In this document: in pieces, positions 5,840 to 5,909 of the stretch
Layout: each line of letters begins with the position of its first letter
How positions within the stretch are numbered: the first letter of the stretch is position 1
NCBI GenBank assembly: GCA_050734915.1
Contig: JBOHUX010000147.1
Span: forward strand, 1-5,909
Origin: JBOHUX01 sp050734915
GTDB taxonomy: Bacteria > Chloroflexota > Dormibacteria > Dormibacterales > Dormibacteraceae
Length of the DNA stretch: 5,909 nucleotides
Direction: 5' to 3'
Translations under genes and position numbers: made by a program
The notes under the pieces: generated by a model
Told to the model about the DNA's origin: nothing
The model's database searches: none
Seen by the model: only the letters and a program-made list of their open reading frames with translations

Positions 5840-5909
5840 AATCTGTTGAATCAAGGCTGGCTCCGGCGCCACCGGCCGCCGGCATCACGAAGGTGTGGTC
5901 CGGCCGCCA
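5838..5909 (-). CDS. 3' end of a probable PotA-like ABC transporter ATPase
   Basis: Only 23 codons and the TAG stop (5840-5838) are in the window; the frame runs cleanly to the right edge. The peptide begins WRPDHTFVMPAAGG and ends LDSTD. A tryptophan followed by a charged pair, an aromatic residue and a hydrophobic pair is how many PotA/UgpC-type ATPases end in their TOBE domain, with a short variable tail. The gene sits 12 bases before the binding protein, where a polyamine-type operon without another ATPase in view needs one. The family call rests on this tail and on context; none of the Walker or signature motifs is in the window. Confidence 0.65.
   Translation of the reverse strand, partial: WRPDHTFVMPAAGGAGASLDSTD

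Noticed and set aside
1..5909. CRISPR array, insertion sequence, tRNA, rRNA or attachment site
   Set aside because: I saw no repeated spacer-like units, transposase motifs, terminal inverted repeats or cloverleaf sequence. Nearly every base is in the transport/catabolism genes or in short gaps between them.

Overview
The window is a compact, high-GC stretch of bacterial DNA. Almost all of it is one minus-strand gene cluster, so the gene order runs from high to low coordinates. G/C-rich third codon positions, a GTG start, near-zero intergenic spacing and a Tat-type lipoprotein signal would fit an Actinobacteria-like or Chloroflexota/Dormibacterota-like soil bacterium. This is an impression from style only; there is no rRNA or marker gene in the window to fix the taxonomy.

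Layout in transcription order: (1) the last 23 codons of a gene at 5838-5909, whose end resembles the C-terminus of a PotA-type ABC ATPase; (2) a PotD-like substrate-binding lipoprotein, 4548-5825; (3) a PotB-like permease, 3638-4531; (4) a PotC-like permease, 2743-3633; (5) an aldehyde dehydrogenase of the gamma-aminobutyraldehyde type, 1267-2706; (6) a possible 52-residue small ORF, 1112-1270, that exactly bridges the gap to the next gene by overlapping both neighbours; (7) a SIS-domain protein related to the isomerase half of GlmS, 160-1119. The ORF stops are followed by a plausible intrinsic terminator at 113-142. At the left edge, 22 codons of an unidentified plus-strand gene converge on the cluster and end at 68.

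Read together, the cluster looks like uptake and first-stage catabolism of a polyamine or related amine. The transporter brings in the amine and the dehydrogenase oxidises an aminoaldehyde, probably 4-aminobutyraldehyde to GABA. The set ATPase / binding protein / two permeases / PatD-like dehydrogenase matches the content of the E. coli ydcSTUV-patD operon, although here the ATPase precedes the binding protein. No aminotransferase or oxidase that would make the aldehyde lies in the window.

The unusual parts are the SIS protein and the small ORF. The SIS protein keeps the GlmS/deglycase Glu-His pair but lacks the GlmS Schiff-base lysine and the glutaminase domain. It is therefore probably not glucosamine synthase and may be a sugar-amine deglycase or a sugar isomerase. 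The small ORF has coding-like codon-position composition but no recognised family.
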